DNA of 64,000 bases from an uncultured Oscillibacter sp. (GCA_910577405.1 CAJTMG010000001.1:227818-291817), one strand, 5' to 3'. Positions 22,255-31,390 are shown, counted from the first letter of the stretch. Numbers and translations: made by a program. The notes: generated by a model not told the origin, from the sequence alone.

Positions 22255-25032
22255 TCACATAACATGGAGGTCTATGAAAGCAAGAGTGATGGTTTTGCTG
22301 TCCAGCTTCCGGACAAAGAAACGGGCGGTCAGATCGCTGGGCTTGCCGTTCAGGGGAAGCTTGTCATAGTGAATAACGGCGATATCGTCCTGACCCATCC
22401 AGCCATAGTCGGAGGAAATGTCAATGGCCTTATGAATCTCCTCCCGGTCAGGGCTGTCTTTCAGGGAGGTGACCTTGAAATCCGCAGAGCCGAATTCCGC
22501 CGCGGCCTCTTCCCTTGTGTAACCGCCGCAGCCGTACCCGTAGACTGTGGATTCCAGCAGCTCCGGGGTCCAGTCCGCCGCGCTGTAGTCCGGCAGGAAC
22601 ATGGACAGGGCTTCCGCGTACTTTTCCTCTGCCAGCAGTTCGGTCCAATCCTCCAGCAGGCCGATGAGCTCTTCCCGTCCCGCGTCAATGGGCAGGGTCC
22701 GCAGGCGGGGATCGGCTTTTTTGGCGTAGTAGTTCATCAGACAGCCGTCCAGAATGATTTCCCGCTCGTCGTCTGTCAGGCCGTCCACGTGCAGGGTGAT
22801 CTCCGCCGTGGTTCCGTCCGCTTTCAGGACCTTTGCGGGGATCTCTTTCCTGCCGGCGCGGATGGCTTCCCGGATGTTGGGCACAAACACGCAGTCGCCC
22901 GCCTCATAGGGGAAGTCCGTCCCCTGGTCCAGGGTGAAGGGAAGAATTCCCCAGTTGATGCAGTTGGAGCGGTAGCGTTTTGTTGCGAAGCTGTAGCAGA
23001 TATTCGCGAAGCCGCCCAGGACTTTCTGACAGCTTGCGGCCTGCTCTCTTGCGGAACCGTCGCCGGGCTTGTTGGCGAAGACGCAGGAGCCGAACTGGGT
23101 ATTCTCCGCGGTCACGGGCCAGCGTTTCAGTGCGGCAAGCTGCTTCTCGTTCAGGGACCCGCTCAGATGTTCCTCCATTTTTGCCTTTTCGTCCGCGTAC
23201 CGGCAGTTTTCCGCGCGCTCCAGGAGCTTTTGCAGTTTCTCCGGAGTCTTTCCCGCCCGCCGTCCAGCCTCCTGTTCTGCCACGGCCTTTGCGCGGCCCA
23301 CATAGGCAGGTTCCCGGCGTGAAAGGGTGAATTCCGCCAGCCGCAGGGGGTTGGACCGGTAGCTGGAGGTTTCGCCGGAGGGAATCAGTTCATCGGTGGT
23401 GGTCACGGGGTCCCGGAGCACCGCCGCCAGTTCCAACAGAAGGTTATCTGTCAGGGGCTGCATTTTGGGCCAGTCGGTGATATTGGGTCCCAGAATCAGC
23501 TCTGTTTCCGGCTGAGGCTTTCCGAATCCATTGTAGACCCGTTTCCCGTAAACGCCCTTGTCAAAGTGGTACTCCCGGCGGCTGGTTTCATAGTCAAATT
23601 CCGTGGCCGGGGTGATTTTCCCTCCATTTGCGGCGGTGGCGGCAATCGACCGTACGTCCATGAGGCAGACGGCGGCAAACTGTCCCTCTCCGGGCTTGGA
23701 GCCTTCACGGTTGGGGAAATTTCTCGTGGTATGCCGGAGCGACAGGCCGTTGTTGGCAGGCACGTCCCCGGCGCCGAAGCAGGGTCCGCAGAAGCTGGGC
23801 TTGATAATCGCGCCGCTTTGCAGGAGATCCGCCGTGGCGCCGTTTTTGGTCAGCTCCAGGCTTACAGGAACGCTGGTGGGGTACACGTCCAGGACGAAAT
23901 AGCCGTCGCCGCAGCTCTGGCCCCGGAGGATATCCGCTGCTTCCGTGATGTTGTCGAACAGGCCCCCGGCACAGCCCGCAATCACGCCTTGATCCGCCCA
24001 TACGCCGCCGTCGTGTACTTTGTCCGTCAGCTTCACGTTGGCCTTGGGGAAGCGTTTCTGCGCGTCGGCCTCCACCTGGGCGAGGATCTCCGGCGCGCTG
24101 TCCAGGAATTCCCGGATAGTCCAGGCGTTGGAGGGATGGAAGGGCAGGGCTATCATGGGTTCTGCTTTGGAAAGGTCGATTTCAATATATTTGTCGTACC
24201 ACGCGCCGTCCTCTGGATGCAGTTCCTTGTATTCTTCCTGACGGCCATGGGCTTGATAAAAACCCTCTGTCTCGCCGTCGGTTTCCCAGATGGAGGACAG
24301 GCAGGTGGTTTCTGTTGTCATAACGTCGATGCCGTTGCGGAAATCGATGGGCAGGTCCTTCACGCCGGGTCCAGCGAACTCCAGCACGCAGTTATTCACA
24401 AAACCGGAGGCAAAGGTCGCCTTCACCAGCGCGATGGCCACGTCATGAGGACCCACGCCCTGTTTCGGCTTCCCGGAGAGATAGACCAGGACCACTTTGG
24501 GATAAGGCACGTCCCAGGTGTTTTTCAGAAGCTGCTTTGCAAGTTCCGGACCGCCCTCGCCTACCGCCATGGTGCCCAAAGCGCCATAACGGGTATGGGA
24601 ATCGGAACCGAGAATCATCTTGCCGCAGCCCGCCAGCTGTTCCCGGGCGTAGGAGTGAATGACGCTCTGGTTTGCGGGGACGTAGATACCGCCGTACTTT
24701 TTCGCGGCAGAAAGTCCAAAGACATGGTCGTCCTCGTTGATGGTGCCTCCCACGGCGCAGAGGGAGTTATGGCAGTTGGTCAGGGCGTAGGGGATGGGGA
24801 ATTCCTTCATGCCGGACGCCCGTGCCTGCTGGACAATGCCGACATAGGTGATATCGTGGCTGGCCATGGCGTCGAAGCGAATCCGGAGCTTTTCCGGGTC
24901 CCCGGAGGAACTGTGGGCCTGCAAAATCCGCCAGGCCAGGGTACGGGCACGGCCTTCGGCGGGGGAGACGGGTCCTTGCGCCTTGGGACCTTCTTTGGTG
25001 AGGAAGACGCCTTCTTCATGGAGCGTTATCAT
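22255..25032 (-). CDS. Aconitase-superfamily hydratase with an added C-terminal domain
   Basis: The 925-residue protein has the aconitase fold with three cluster cysteines, in AGCAGG and in SFCGPCFGAGD, plus LGSDSHTRYGALGTMAVGEGG (in parts) and the swivelling domain with CVFANKPGDG and KRYRSNCINWG. It resembles the YbhJ-like hydratases more than AcnA/AcnB; with icd next to it, aconitate hydratase activity is likely but not proven. The core ends near EREIILDGCLMNYY. Residues about 786-925 form an additional domain rich in tryptophan and tyrosine, ending DLTARFFVRKL and IDLHVM, of unknown function. Similar stretches exist as separate small proteins as far as I recall, which points to a fusion. 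No frameshift is visible at the junction. Confidence 0.85.
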   Translation of the reverse strand: MITLHEEGVFLTKEGPKAQGPVSPAEGRARTLAWRILQAHSSSGDPEKLRIRFDAMASHDITYVGIVQQARASGMKEFPIPYALTNCHNSLCAVGGTINEDDHVFGLSAAKKYGGIYVPANQSVIHSYAREQLAGCGKMILGSDSHTRYGALGTMAVGEGGPELAKQLLKNTWDVPYPKVVLVYLSGKPKQGVGPHDVAIALVKATFASGFVNNCVLEFAGPGVKDLPIDFRNGIDVMTTETTCLSSIWETDGETEGFYQAHGRQEEYKELHPEDGAWYDKYIEIDLSKAEPMIALPFHPSNAWTIREFLDSAPEILAQVEADAQKRFPKANVKLTDKVHDGGVWADQGVIAGCAGGLFDNITEAADILRGQSCGDGYFVLDVYPTSVPVSLELTKNGATADLLQSGAIIKPSFCGPCFGAGDVPANNGLSLRHTTRNFPNREGSKPGEGQFAAVCLMDVRSIAATAANGGKITPATEFDYETSRREYHFDKGVYGKRVYNGFGKPQPETELILGPNITDWPKMQPLTDNLLLELAAVLRDPVTTTDELIPSGETSSYRSNPLRLAEFTLSRREPAYVGRAKAVAEQEAGRRAGKTPEKLQKLLERAENCRYADEKAKMEEHLSGSLNEKQLAALKRWPVTAENTQFGSCVFANKPGDGSAREQAASCQKVLGGFANICYSFATKRYRSNCINWGILPFTLDQGTDFPYEAGDCVFVPNIREAIRAGRKEIPAKVLKADGTTAEITLHVDGLTDDEREIILDGCLMNYYAKKADPRLRTLPIDAGREELIGLLEDWTELLAEEKYAEALSMFLPDYSAADWTPELLESTVYGYGCGGYTREEAAAEFGSADFKVTSLKDSPDREEIHKAIDISSDYGWMGQDDIAVIHYDKLPLNGKPSDLTARFFVRKLDSKTITLAFIDLHVM

Positions 25033-25204
25033 AAGCTGGACCTCCTGTTCTCAGCAGGGCGCGGCAAAACGAAGGCGCCCTCGGATGTTCCGTCCTAATA
25101 TAGCATAATTTCCGACTCAAGGGAAGGATTTTTGCAGGAAAAGGCGGGACTTCCTGCAATTTTGGCAATTCCCCCAAAAACCCTGGCCTTCCGGGGGCTT
25201 TCGC

Positions 25205-25233
25205 TTGAAAGGACGGGGGAAATCGTATATAAT
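25205..25233 (+). promoter_or_regulatory. Promoter of the membrane-protein/nitroreductase/mtnA unit
   Basis: TTGAAA (25205-25210), 17 bases and TATAAT (25228-25233) form a near-consensus sigma-A promoter about 66 bases before the gene at 25300. Confidence 0.85.
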
Positions 25234-25299
25234 AAGCACAGGCGCAATTGGAAGAATCTTCTTTTCTCTTTACGGTTCTGGGTTTATGGAGAGGTATTT

Positions 25300-26424
25300 A
25301 TGCGGTTTATGAAAAAATATCGGTATCCTCTGCTGTTTCTGGCTGCCTGTCTCCTTCTGGCGGTACTGCTCCTGCTGTTTCATTCCGGCCAATGGCTGAT
25401 GAGCGAAGAGGAAATCCTGGCCTATTACCGGGAGACCTACGGGCAGGAGATGCGGATTCTTTCCCGAACCGCGGAGGAATACCGGGAGGGCGATACCCAT
25501 ACCCGGCAGCAAAAACTGACCCTTTGTCCCGCGGACCAGCCGGACCTGCAATTCCGCTTCTCTGAATGGGCTGGCTATGCCTACAGTCCCGGGCCGATTC
25601 CACAGCTCTGGCCGTCCTTCAGCAGGAGTTTTCTGGACCGCTACCCCTCCGACGCCCTGGTTTACGCCCTCCGGGAATTCGCCGGCGTGCAGGGCCTTGG
25701 GTCGCTGGAGGGTACGGAGGACGATTACACCGTTACCATCACCGCCGCAGATTGGGAAGGGGCTGTGCGGCGGATCGTGGGGTTTACCAACAGCCTGCGG
25801 GACGTTTCGCCTTACGACCATATAGAGAACATCTGGCTTTTGACCTTCCGCCGGGTGCAGGAGGGTCAGCCGGACGCCATGTTCAGAGCCAATCTGTTTT
25901 TTGACAACGGTCTGTACGCCGACCCGGAAGAGATTATTCAGGGCGTCCGGATTGCCGGGAACCGGGCGCGGACATCGGAGCAGTTTATCGGGGACTTTCA
26001 GGCGTTTCTGGCGGATTCCGGACTGTCTTACCGCGCTGAACCTGGATACAACGAATGGGTCTTCTGTCAGAGCCTGACCGTCTCCATTGACGTTGGGTCC
26101 CTGACGGAGCTGGACGGTATTCTGGAGCTGCTGGCGGCATTTGTGGAACCCATACAGAAGCAGGACGTTTACACGGGGGAAGGTCTTTCCCGGGTGCCGG
26201 TGACGGTCCACTTTGTCCAGCGGGGCGTGCCGGAACCCAAAGGACAAATCGCTGACTGGGACCCCTTCTCCTCCGGCAGCCTGTCCATTGATACGGAGGC
26301 TATCCGGAAACACATCGTAAAGCTGGACCTTCTGCCGGAGGAACCGCCTGCCGGAACCGGTACGCAGGAGCCGGAAGAACCGTCCGCCGGAACGCGTACA
26401 CAGGAATTGGGAGTATTTTTGTAA
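25300..26424 (+). CDS. Membrane-anchored protein of unknown function
   Basis: The 374-residue protein has a basic start (MRFMKKYRYP), one hydrophobic segment (about 8-27, LLFLAACLLLAVLLLLF) and a long soluble part that should lie outside the cell. LAAC could be read as a lipobox, but the hydrophobic run continues past the cysteine, so a membrane anchor is more likely. The C-terminal tail holds an imperfect 12-residue repeat (EEPPAGTGTQEP, EEPSAGTRTQEL). GGAGAGG lies 5 bases before the ATG at 25300. No known domain is recognised. It is the first gene of a plus-strand unit with nitroreductase and mtnA. Confidence 0.75.
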   Translation: MRFMKKYRYPLLFLAACLLLAVLLLLFHSGQWLMSEEEILAYYRETYGQEMRILSRTAEEYREGDTHTRQQKLTLCPADQPDLQFRFSEWAGYAYSPGPIPQLWPSFSRSFLDRYPSDALVYALREFAGVQGLGSLEGTEDDYTVTITAADWEGAVRRIVGFTNSLRDVSPYDHIENIWLLTFRRVQEGQPDAMFRANLFFDNGLYADPEEIIQGVRIAGNRARTSEQFIGDFQAFLADSGLSYRAEPGYNEWVFCQSLTVSIDVGSLTELDGILELLAAFVEPIQKQDVYTGEGLSRVPVTVHFVQRGVPEPKGQIADWDPFSSGSLSIDTEAIRKHIVKLDLLPEEPPAGTGTQEPEEPSAGTRTQELGVFL

Positions 26425-26463
26425 ATTCACACTCCGTCTCATGCGGAGGGAAAGGATATTGCT

Positions 26464-26982
26464 ATGAACGAGACATTGAAGGTACTGAAAGAACGGCGGA
26501 GCATCCGGAAGTACAAGCCGGAACAGATCACGGACGGGGAACTGAACGCGATTCTGGAGGCGGGGACGTGGGCGGCGTCGGCGAAGAATCTCCAGACGCC
26601 TGTAATGGTTGTGGTGCAGGACAAGGAGACGATTGACCGGATGTCCAGGCTGAACGCGGAAATCCAGGGCGTGACTACAGACCCCTTCTATGGCGCGCCG
26701 ACGGTGGTAGTGGTTCTGGCGGACGGCACGAAACCCAACTGGCTTCAGGACGGCTCGCTGGTGATGGGCAATCTGATGACGGCGGCCGCGGCTATGGGAA
26801 TCGGGTCCTGCTGGATCAACCGCGCAATGGAGCTGTTCGACAAGGCCGAGGGGAAAGAACTGCTGAAAAAATGGGGTCTGCCGGAAACTCTGCGGGGCGT
26901 TGGGAACTGCGTGCTGGGCTACATTGACGGACCCATGCCCGAACCCCATCCCCGGAAGGACGGCTGGATTTTCCGGGTCTGA
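26464..26982 (+). CDS. Nitroreductase family FMN enzyme
   Basis: The 172-residue protein has the family start LKERRSIRKYKPEQI with the FMN-binding arginines, the ILEAGTWAASAKNLQ segment, and GNLMTAAAAMGIGSCWI in the second FMN-contacting region. These homodimeric flavoproteins reduce nitro compounds, quinones or flavins with NAD(P)H; the true substrate cannot be told. A short gap (39 bases) to the gene before and 14 bases to mtnA suggest one operon. Confidence 0.88.
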   Translation: MNETLKVLKERRSIRKYKPEQITDGELNAILEAGTWAASAKNLQTPVMVVVQDKETIDRMSRLNAEIQGVTTDPFYGAPTVVVVLADGTKPNWLQDGSLVMGNLMTAAAAMGIGSCWINRAMELFDKAEGKELLKKWGLPETLRGVGNCVLGYIDGPMPEPHPRKDGWIFRV

Positions 26983-26996
26983 TGGAGGGCGGCAAA

Positions 26997-28070
26997 ATGA
27001 ACGATGCTGTCCGTCAGGTGACCCACGCCCAGAATATCCGCTATGACAAGACGGCGGAAGCGCTTTATATGATCGACCAGACCCTTCTGCCGGGGGAGGA
27101 AAAGGAAATCCGTACGGAAACGCTGGAAGAAATGGTGGAAGCGATTAAGGCCCTTCGGGTACGGGGCGCGCCAGCCATCGGGATTTTCGCGGCCTATTCC
27201 ATGTACGCCCTGGCCCGGACCATCCCTACAGCCGGCACGCGGGAGGATTTCCTGCATTCCCTGGGAAGCTTCGGGGACGCCCTGAAAGCCGCGCGGCCTA
27301 CAGCGGTGAATCTGAGCTGGGCGGTGGACCTGATGCTGGAGACCGCCAGGGAACGCCTGGAACTGGATGGTCCCGCCCTTCTGGAAGCCTTGTACCAGAA
27401 GGCGGTGGAGATACACGAGGATGACATTGCCAAGTGCCGGGCCATTTCCGAATACGGGCTGAGCCTCCTGAAACCCGGCGACGGCGTACTGACCCACTGC
27501 AACGCCGGACCCTTGGCCACCTCCCGCTATGGCACGGCACAGGGACCCTTCCTTCTGGCGGCGGAAAAGGGCGTGCCCGTCCGGGTGTTTGCCGACGAAA
27601 CCCGGCCCCTTCTCCAAGGCGCACGGCTGACCAGCTACGAGCTTTCCCGGGCCGGGGTGGACGTGACGCTGATTTGTGATAATATGGCCTCCATGGTGAT
27701 GAAAAACGGCTGGGTCCAGGCTTGCTTCGTTGGCTGTGACCGCATTGCCGCCAACGGGGACACGGCCAATAAGATCGGAACCTCCGGCGTGGCAATCCTG
27801 GCAAAGCACTATGGAATTCCGGTCTACGTCCTGGGACCCACCAGCACCATCGACCTGAACTGCCCCGACGGAGACCATATCCCCATTGAACTCCGGGACC
27901 CGGACGAGATCAAAGCCCTCTGGTATGAGAAACCTATGGCCCTGCCGGAAGTGAAGTGCTACAATCCCGCCTTTGACGTGACGGACCACAGCCTGATTGC
28001 GGGCATCGTGACGGAAAAGGGAATCTGCCGCCCGCCGTACTCAGAAAGCCTCGCGGCGCTGTTCAAATAA
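26997..28070 (+). CDS. mtnA: S-methyl-5-thioribose-1-phosphate isomerase
   Basis: The 357-residue enzyme converts methylthioribose-1-phosphate to methylthioribulose-1-phosphate in methionine salvage; family members also act on 5-deoxyribose-1-phosphate in the DHAP shunt. Seen are RVRGAPAIGIFAAYS, the catalytic cysteine in THCNAGPLAT, the aspartate in VGCDRIAANGDTANKIGT and the C-terminal TDHSLIAGIVTEKG. The start at 26997 has GGAGGGCGG 8 bases upstream; the longer frame would begin 5 codons earlier without a site of its own. deoD follows after 72 bases. Confidence 0.93.
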   Translation: MNDAVRQVTHAQNIRYDKTAEALYMIDQTLLPGEEKEIRTETLEEMVEAIKALRVRGAPAIGIFAAYSMYALARTIPTAGTREDFLHSLGSFGDALKAARPTAVNLSWAVDLMLETARERLELDGPALLEALYQKAVEIHEDDIAKCRAISEYGLSLLKPGDGVLTHCNAGPLATSRYGTAQGPFLLAAEKGVPVRVFADETRPLLQGARLTSYELSRAGVDVTLICDNMASMVMKNGWVQACFVGCDRIAANGDTANKIGTSGVAILAKHYGIPVYVLGPTSTIDLNCPDGDHIPIELRDPDEIKALWYEKPMALPEVKCYNPAFDVTDHSLIAGIVTEKGICRPPYSESLAALFK

Positions 28071-28142
28071 TCTATCCGCAGGCTTGCTGCAAATCAAGTA
28101 AGACTGCGACAATCATTTGCAAAAAATAAGGAGGAATTTCAT

Positions 28143-28862
28143 ATGGCGACACCTTCCGCGTGCAATGAAGCCAATCCCGGCCAGATCGCAAAGGCCGTCT
28201 TAATGCCCGGCGACCCCCTGCGGGCCAAATACGTTGCGGAGCATTACCTGGAAAATCCCGTCTGCTTCAACTCCGTCCGGAATATGCTGGGCTATACGGG
28301 AGACTACAAGGGCAAGCAGATTTCCGTTATGGGCCACGGTATGGGCGTGCCGTCCATCGGGCTGTATACCTATGAGCTGTACCAGTTCTACGGTGTGGAA
28401 TCCATTATTCGCATCGGCTCCGCTGGGGGAATCGGCGAGGATGTCCGCGTGCGGGATGTGGTCATCGCTATGGGCGCGTCCACCAATTCCCATTTTGCGG
28501 ACCAGTACCGGTTCCCGGGTCAGCTCTGCGCTACCGCTTCCTGGCCCCTGCTCCGGGACGCCGTTGCCGCCGCGGAACGCCTGGGGGTGCGGGCCGACGT
28601 GGGACAGGTGTTCACCGCCGACCAGTTCTATAACGACAATCCTGACGCGGGCGCGATGTACCGTCAATTCGGCATCCTGGCGCTGGAAATGGAGACGGCC
28701 GGTTTGTACTGGACCGCGCAGCGTCTTGGAAAGCAGGCTTTGAGCATCCTGACCATTTCCGACCATATCTTTACCGGCGAAGCCCTTTCCGCCCAGGAAC
28801 GGCAGGATTCCTTCCATGAAATGATGGAAATCGCTCTGGAAACCGCCTGGAAGTCTGTCTGA
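28143..28862 (+). CDS. deoD: Purine nucleoside phosphorylase, DeoD type
   Basis: The 239-residue enzyme splits purine nucleosides with phosphate to free base and ribose-1-phosphate. It has the signatures VLMPGDPLRAKYVAE, GHGMGVPSIGLYTYEL, IRIGSAGGI and ALEMETAGLY, with Asp in TISDHIF as catalytic acid. AAGGAGG lies before the ATG. Downstream of mtnA, it could supply sugar-1-phosphates, including methylthioribose-1-phosphate if it accepts methylthioadenosine, but that specificity is inferred. Confidence 0.93.
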   Translation: MATPSACNEANPGQIAKAVLMPGDPLRAKYVAEHYLENPVCFNSVRNMLGYTGDYKGKQISVMGHGMGVPSIGLYTYELYQFYGVESIIRIGSAGGIGEDVRVRDVVIAMGASTNSHFADQYRFPGQLCATASWPLLRDAVAAAERLGVRADVGQVFTADQFYNDNPDAGAMYRQFGILALEMETAGLYWTAQRLGKQALSILTISDHIFTGEALSAQERQDSFHEMMEIALETAWKSV

Positions 28863-28887
28863 TACCAGTCCCGTATCTGGAACGCAA

Positions 28888-28930
28888 AAAGAGACGTACC
28901 GCAAAACAGAAGGTACGTCTCTTTATTTAT
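28888..28930 (+). terminator. Terminator after deoD
   Basis: AAAGAGACGTACC (28888-28900) pairs perfectly with GGTACGTCTCTTT (28912-28924) over an 11-base loop, followed by ATTTAT. The A-rich left flank lets it work for the converging thrS transcript as well. Confidence 0.85.
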
Positions 28931-28993
28931 GCCGTTGTGATGCTGTGGAAGCCTGCGCGCGTTTCCTTTTTCAGCGCGCCGCGTTTATGGGCT

Positions 28994-30751
28994 TTACAGG
29001 CTTCTGGTGTCAACTTCCTCGCGGAGCTTGGCGGCAAATTCGTCCAGGGACATAGCGCCCAGATCTTCACCGGCCCGGGTGCGGATGGAGACAGTATGGT
29101 TTTCAATATCCCGGTCGCCGACCACCAGCATATAGGGGATTTTCTCCAGCGTCGCCTCGCGGATTTTCTTGCCGATCTTCTCATTCCGGATATCCGTTTC
29201 AGGCCGGAAACCCTTTGCGTCCAGAGCGGCGGCAATCTCTGCGGCGTAGCTGTTGGCGCGGTCGGTGACGGTCAGGACCTTGACCTGCACGGGAGAGAGC
29301 CAAGCCGGGAACGCGCCCGCGAAATGCTCGGTAATGACGCCGATAAAACGCTCAATGGAACCCAGGACCACCCGGTGAATCATAACAGGCCGATGCTTCT
29401 GACCGTCCTCGCCCACGTACTCCAGCTCAAAGCGCTCGGGAAGCTGGCTGTCAAGCTGGATGGTGCCGCACTGCCAGGTCCGGCCCAGGGAATCGGAGAG
29501 ATGGAAATCCAGTTTGGGTCCGTAGAATGCGCCGTCGCCCTCGTTGATGACAAATTCCTTGCCCATGGCGGTAATGGCGTTCTTGAGAATCTCCTGATTG
29601 CGCTCCCACTCGTCCACGGTGCCGATATGGTCCTCGGGCATGGTGGAAAGCTCAATGGTATAGCTGAGGCCGAAGACGGAATAGACCTCGTCGAAAAGCC
29701 GGACGGTCTCCTGAATCACGTCCTGCATCTGGTCCCGGGTCATGAAGACATGGGCGTCGTCCTGATTGAAGCAGCGGACCCGGAAGAGGCCATGGAGCGC
29801 GCCGGAGAGCTCGTGACGATGGACCAGGCCGATTTCGCCTACCCGCAGGGGGAGTTCTTTGTAGGAGTGGGGTTCGCTGGCATAGACCAACATTCCGCCG
29901 GGGCAGTTCATGGGCTTCACGGCAAAATCCACGTCGTCAATCACGGTGGTATACATATTGTTCTTGTAGTGATCCCAATGGCCGGAACGCTCCCAGAGCT
30001 GGCGGTTCAGCATAATGGGGGTAGAAATCTCCACATAGCCGTACTTCTTGTGGACCTCCCGCCAGTAATCCAGAAGGGTATTTTTCAGCACCATGCCCTT
30101 GGGAAGGAAGAAGGGGAAGCCGGGGCCTTCATCGCGGAGCATAAAGAGGCCCAGTTCCTTGCCCAGTTTCCGGTGGTCCCGCTTCTTGGCCTCTTCAATG
30201 CGCTGGAGATATTCGTCCAGCTCGTCCTTTTTGGGGAAGGCCACGCCGTAAATCCGCTGAAGGGTCTGACGGCTGGAATCACCCCTCCAGTACGCGGCGT
30301 TGCAGGCGGTGAGCTTGATGGCGTTGCCTTTGACCCGGCCGGTGGAGTCCAGATGGGGTCCGGCGCAGAGGTCGGTAAAATCGCCCTGCTTGTAGAAGGA
30401 AATCACGGCGTCCTCGGGAAGGTCGTTGATCAGCTCCACTTTGTACGGCTCGGCCTTGTCCTCCATAAACTTGATCGCTTCGGCACGGGGCAGTTCAAAG
30501 CGTTCCAGCTTCAGCTTTTCCTTGCAGATTTTGCGCATTTCGGCTTCCAGCTCCTCCAACTGGGTCTCGGAGAAGGGCTCGGGGGTGTCGAAATCGTAGT
30601 AAAAGCCGTTGTCTATGCTGGGTCCGATGGCCAGCTTGACCTCCGGATGCAGACGCTTCATAGCCTGCGCAAGAATATGAGAGCAGGTGTGCCAGTAGGT
30701 CTTTCGATAGGTTTCGTTCTCAAAGGTATACTGCTTGTTTTCTTCTGACAT
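28994..30751 (-). CDS. thrS: Threonyl-tRNA synthetase lacking the TGS domain
   Basis: The 585-residue class II synthetase charges tRNA-Thr. It starts MSEENKQYTFENETYRKTYWH, so the usual N-terminal TGS domain (about 60 residues) is absent and the protein begins near the editing domain (HTCSHILAQAMKRL). The catalytic core has KPMNCPGGM, RVGEIGLVHRHE and VMIHRVVLGSIERF, and the C-terminal anticodon domain follows. The start has AGGAGG upstream. A T-box leader precedes it. Some bacterial ThrS proteins also lack TGS, so this is probably functional. Confidence 0.94.
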   Translation of the reverse strand: MSEENKQYTFENETYRKTYWHTCSHILAQAMKRLHPEVKLAIGPSIDNGFYYDFDTPEPFSETQLEELEAEMRKICKEKLKLERFELPRAEAIKFMEDKAEPYKVELINDLPEDAVISFYKQGDFTDLCAGPHLDSTGRVKGNAIKLTACNAAYWRGDSSRQTLQRIYGVAFPKKDELDEYLQRIEEAKKRDHRKLGKELGLFMLRDEGPGFPFFLPKGMVLKNTLLDYWREVHKKYGYVEISTPIMLNRQLWERSGHWDHYKNNMYTTVIDDVDFAVKPMNCPGGMLVYASEPHSYKELPLRVGEIGLVHRHELSGALHGLFRVRCFNQDDAHVFMTRDQMQDVIQETVRLFDEVYSVFGLSYTIELSTMPEDHIGTVDEWERNQEILKNAITAMGKEFVINEGDGAFYGPKLDFHLSDSLGRTWQCGTIQLDSQLPERFELEYVGEDGQKHRPVMIHRVVLGSIERFIGVITEHFAGAFPAWLSPVQVKVLTVTDRANSYAAEIAAALDAKGFRPETDIRNEKIGKKIREATLEKIPYMLVVGDRDIENHTVSIRTRAGEDLGAMSLDEFAAKLREEVDTRSL

Positions 30752-30796
30752 AATTTTACCTCCTGTAGACCAATTCGACGGTCTTTTTTCTCCGGG

Positions 30797-31035
30797 GCAA
30801 AACAAAAACGCTCCACCCCCGGAAATCCCAGGGATGAAGCGAAGGCTCCACGGTTCCACCCTGCTTGCAGCCGCTCTCCCGACTGCCGCTCAAGTCCTCT
30901 GTAACGGGAGGGCCCGTCCCGGTTATCCCAGGCGGCTCGGGAGTGGTACGGCGGGCGCTCATATAGGACGCTTGCAGCTTACGCGTCCCTCTCTGCATAC
31001 GGCGGTCCCGTTTCTTCTCCGTCTCGGCCATTTTG
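30797..31035 (-). promoter_or_regulatory. T-box riboswitch (tRNA-Thr sensing) of thrS
   Basis: On the minus strand the T-box core CAGGGTGGAACCGTGG (30848-30863) is followed by a terminator hairpin (30809-30820 with 30831-30841) and TTTTTGTTTT. Stem I lies upstream, with an AGAGAGG motif. Two adjacent threonine codons, ACC (30945-30947) and ACT (30942-30944), sit about 80 bases before the T-box and are candidates for the specifier. Uncharged tRNA-Thr would pair with the T-box bulge and prevent termination. Confidence 0.88.
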
Positions 31036-31044
31036 ATATTTGTC

Positions 31045-31073
31045 AGTTTATCACTGCTCTGTCAGATTGTCAA
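31045..31073 (-). promoter_or_regulatory. thrS promoter
   Basis: On the minus strand TTGACA (31068-31073), 17 bases and TAAACT (31045-31050) lie directly before the T-box leader. Confidence 0.8.
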
Positions 31074-31115
31074 GGGGACTTTTGCTGTCAATTCATCCCC
31101 GCCGGAAGACAGAAA

Positions 31116-31144
31116 TTGACAAAATATGAGCAATTTGCTATAAT
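31116..31144 (+). promoter_or_regulatory. Consensus plus-strand promoter for the 31-codon peptide
   Basis: TTGACA (31116-31121), 17 bases and TATAAT (31139-31144) match the sigma-A consensus at all twelve positions. Its only visible gene is the short ORF at 31247, after a leader of about 96 bases. The leader holds CGGT/ACCG and the palindrome TTCGATCGAA close to the ribosome-binding site. Confidence 0.85.
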
Positions 31145-31246
31145 CAAACTGCCGTCCTTTGTGGATGGTCAGAAGTGTGCGTTGTTACATAACAGGCGGT
31201 TGGCCCACCGTATCCCTGGCGATTTCGATCGAAGGGAGGTGGGGCT

Positions 31247-31342
31247 ATGAGAAACGGGCGTTGGGCGAAAGTCCTTCGTTTCGCGGTTGCTGTACTCTCT
31301 GTCCTTTGGGCTTTGAAGTACATGACCCTCACAGTGTATTGA
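31247..31342 (+). CDS. 31-residue hydrophobic peptide, candidate type I toxin
   Basis: The ORF begins MRNGRWAKVLRF, continues with a hydrophobic stretch (AVAVLSVLWAL) and ends KYMTLTVY. A basic start plus one membrane-length segment is common for type I toxins and small membrane peptides. AAGGGAGGTGGGG lies just before the ATG. It has its own consensus promoter (31116-31144), a structured leader, a terminator (31391-31431) and a strong opposing promoter (31427-31454) that would produce RNA antisense to it. A hairpin, TTGACCGC/GCGGTCAA (31339-31369), covers the stop codon. I do not recognise the peptide family, and a leader peptide or a non-coding RNA with a chance ORF remains possible. Confidence 0.5.
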   Translation: MRNGRWAKVLRFAVAVLSVLWALKYMTLTVY

Positions 31343-31390
31343 CCGCCCGGCTGGTCCCCGAGCGGTCAATCTGCGATGATTTGACTGATT

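Noticed and set aside
28937..30748. 603-codon open frame antisense to thrS
   Set aside because: It mirrors the thrS gene exactly and has no start signals.
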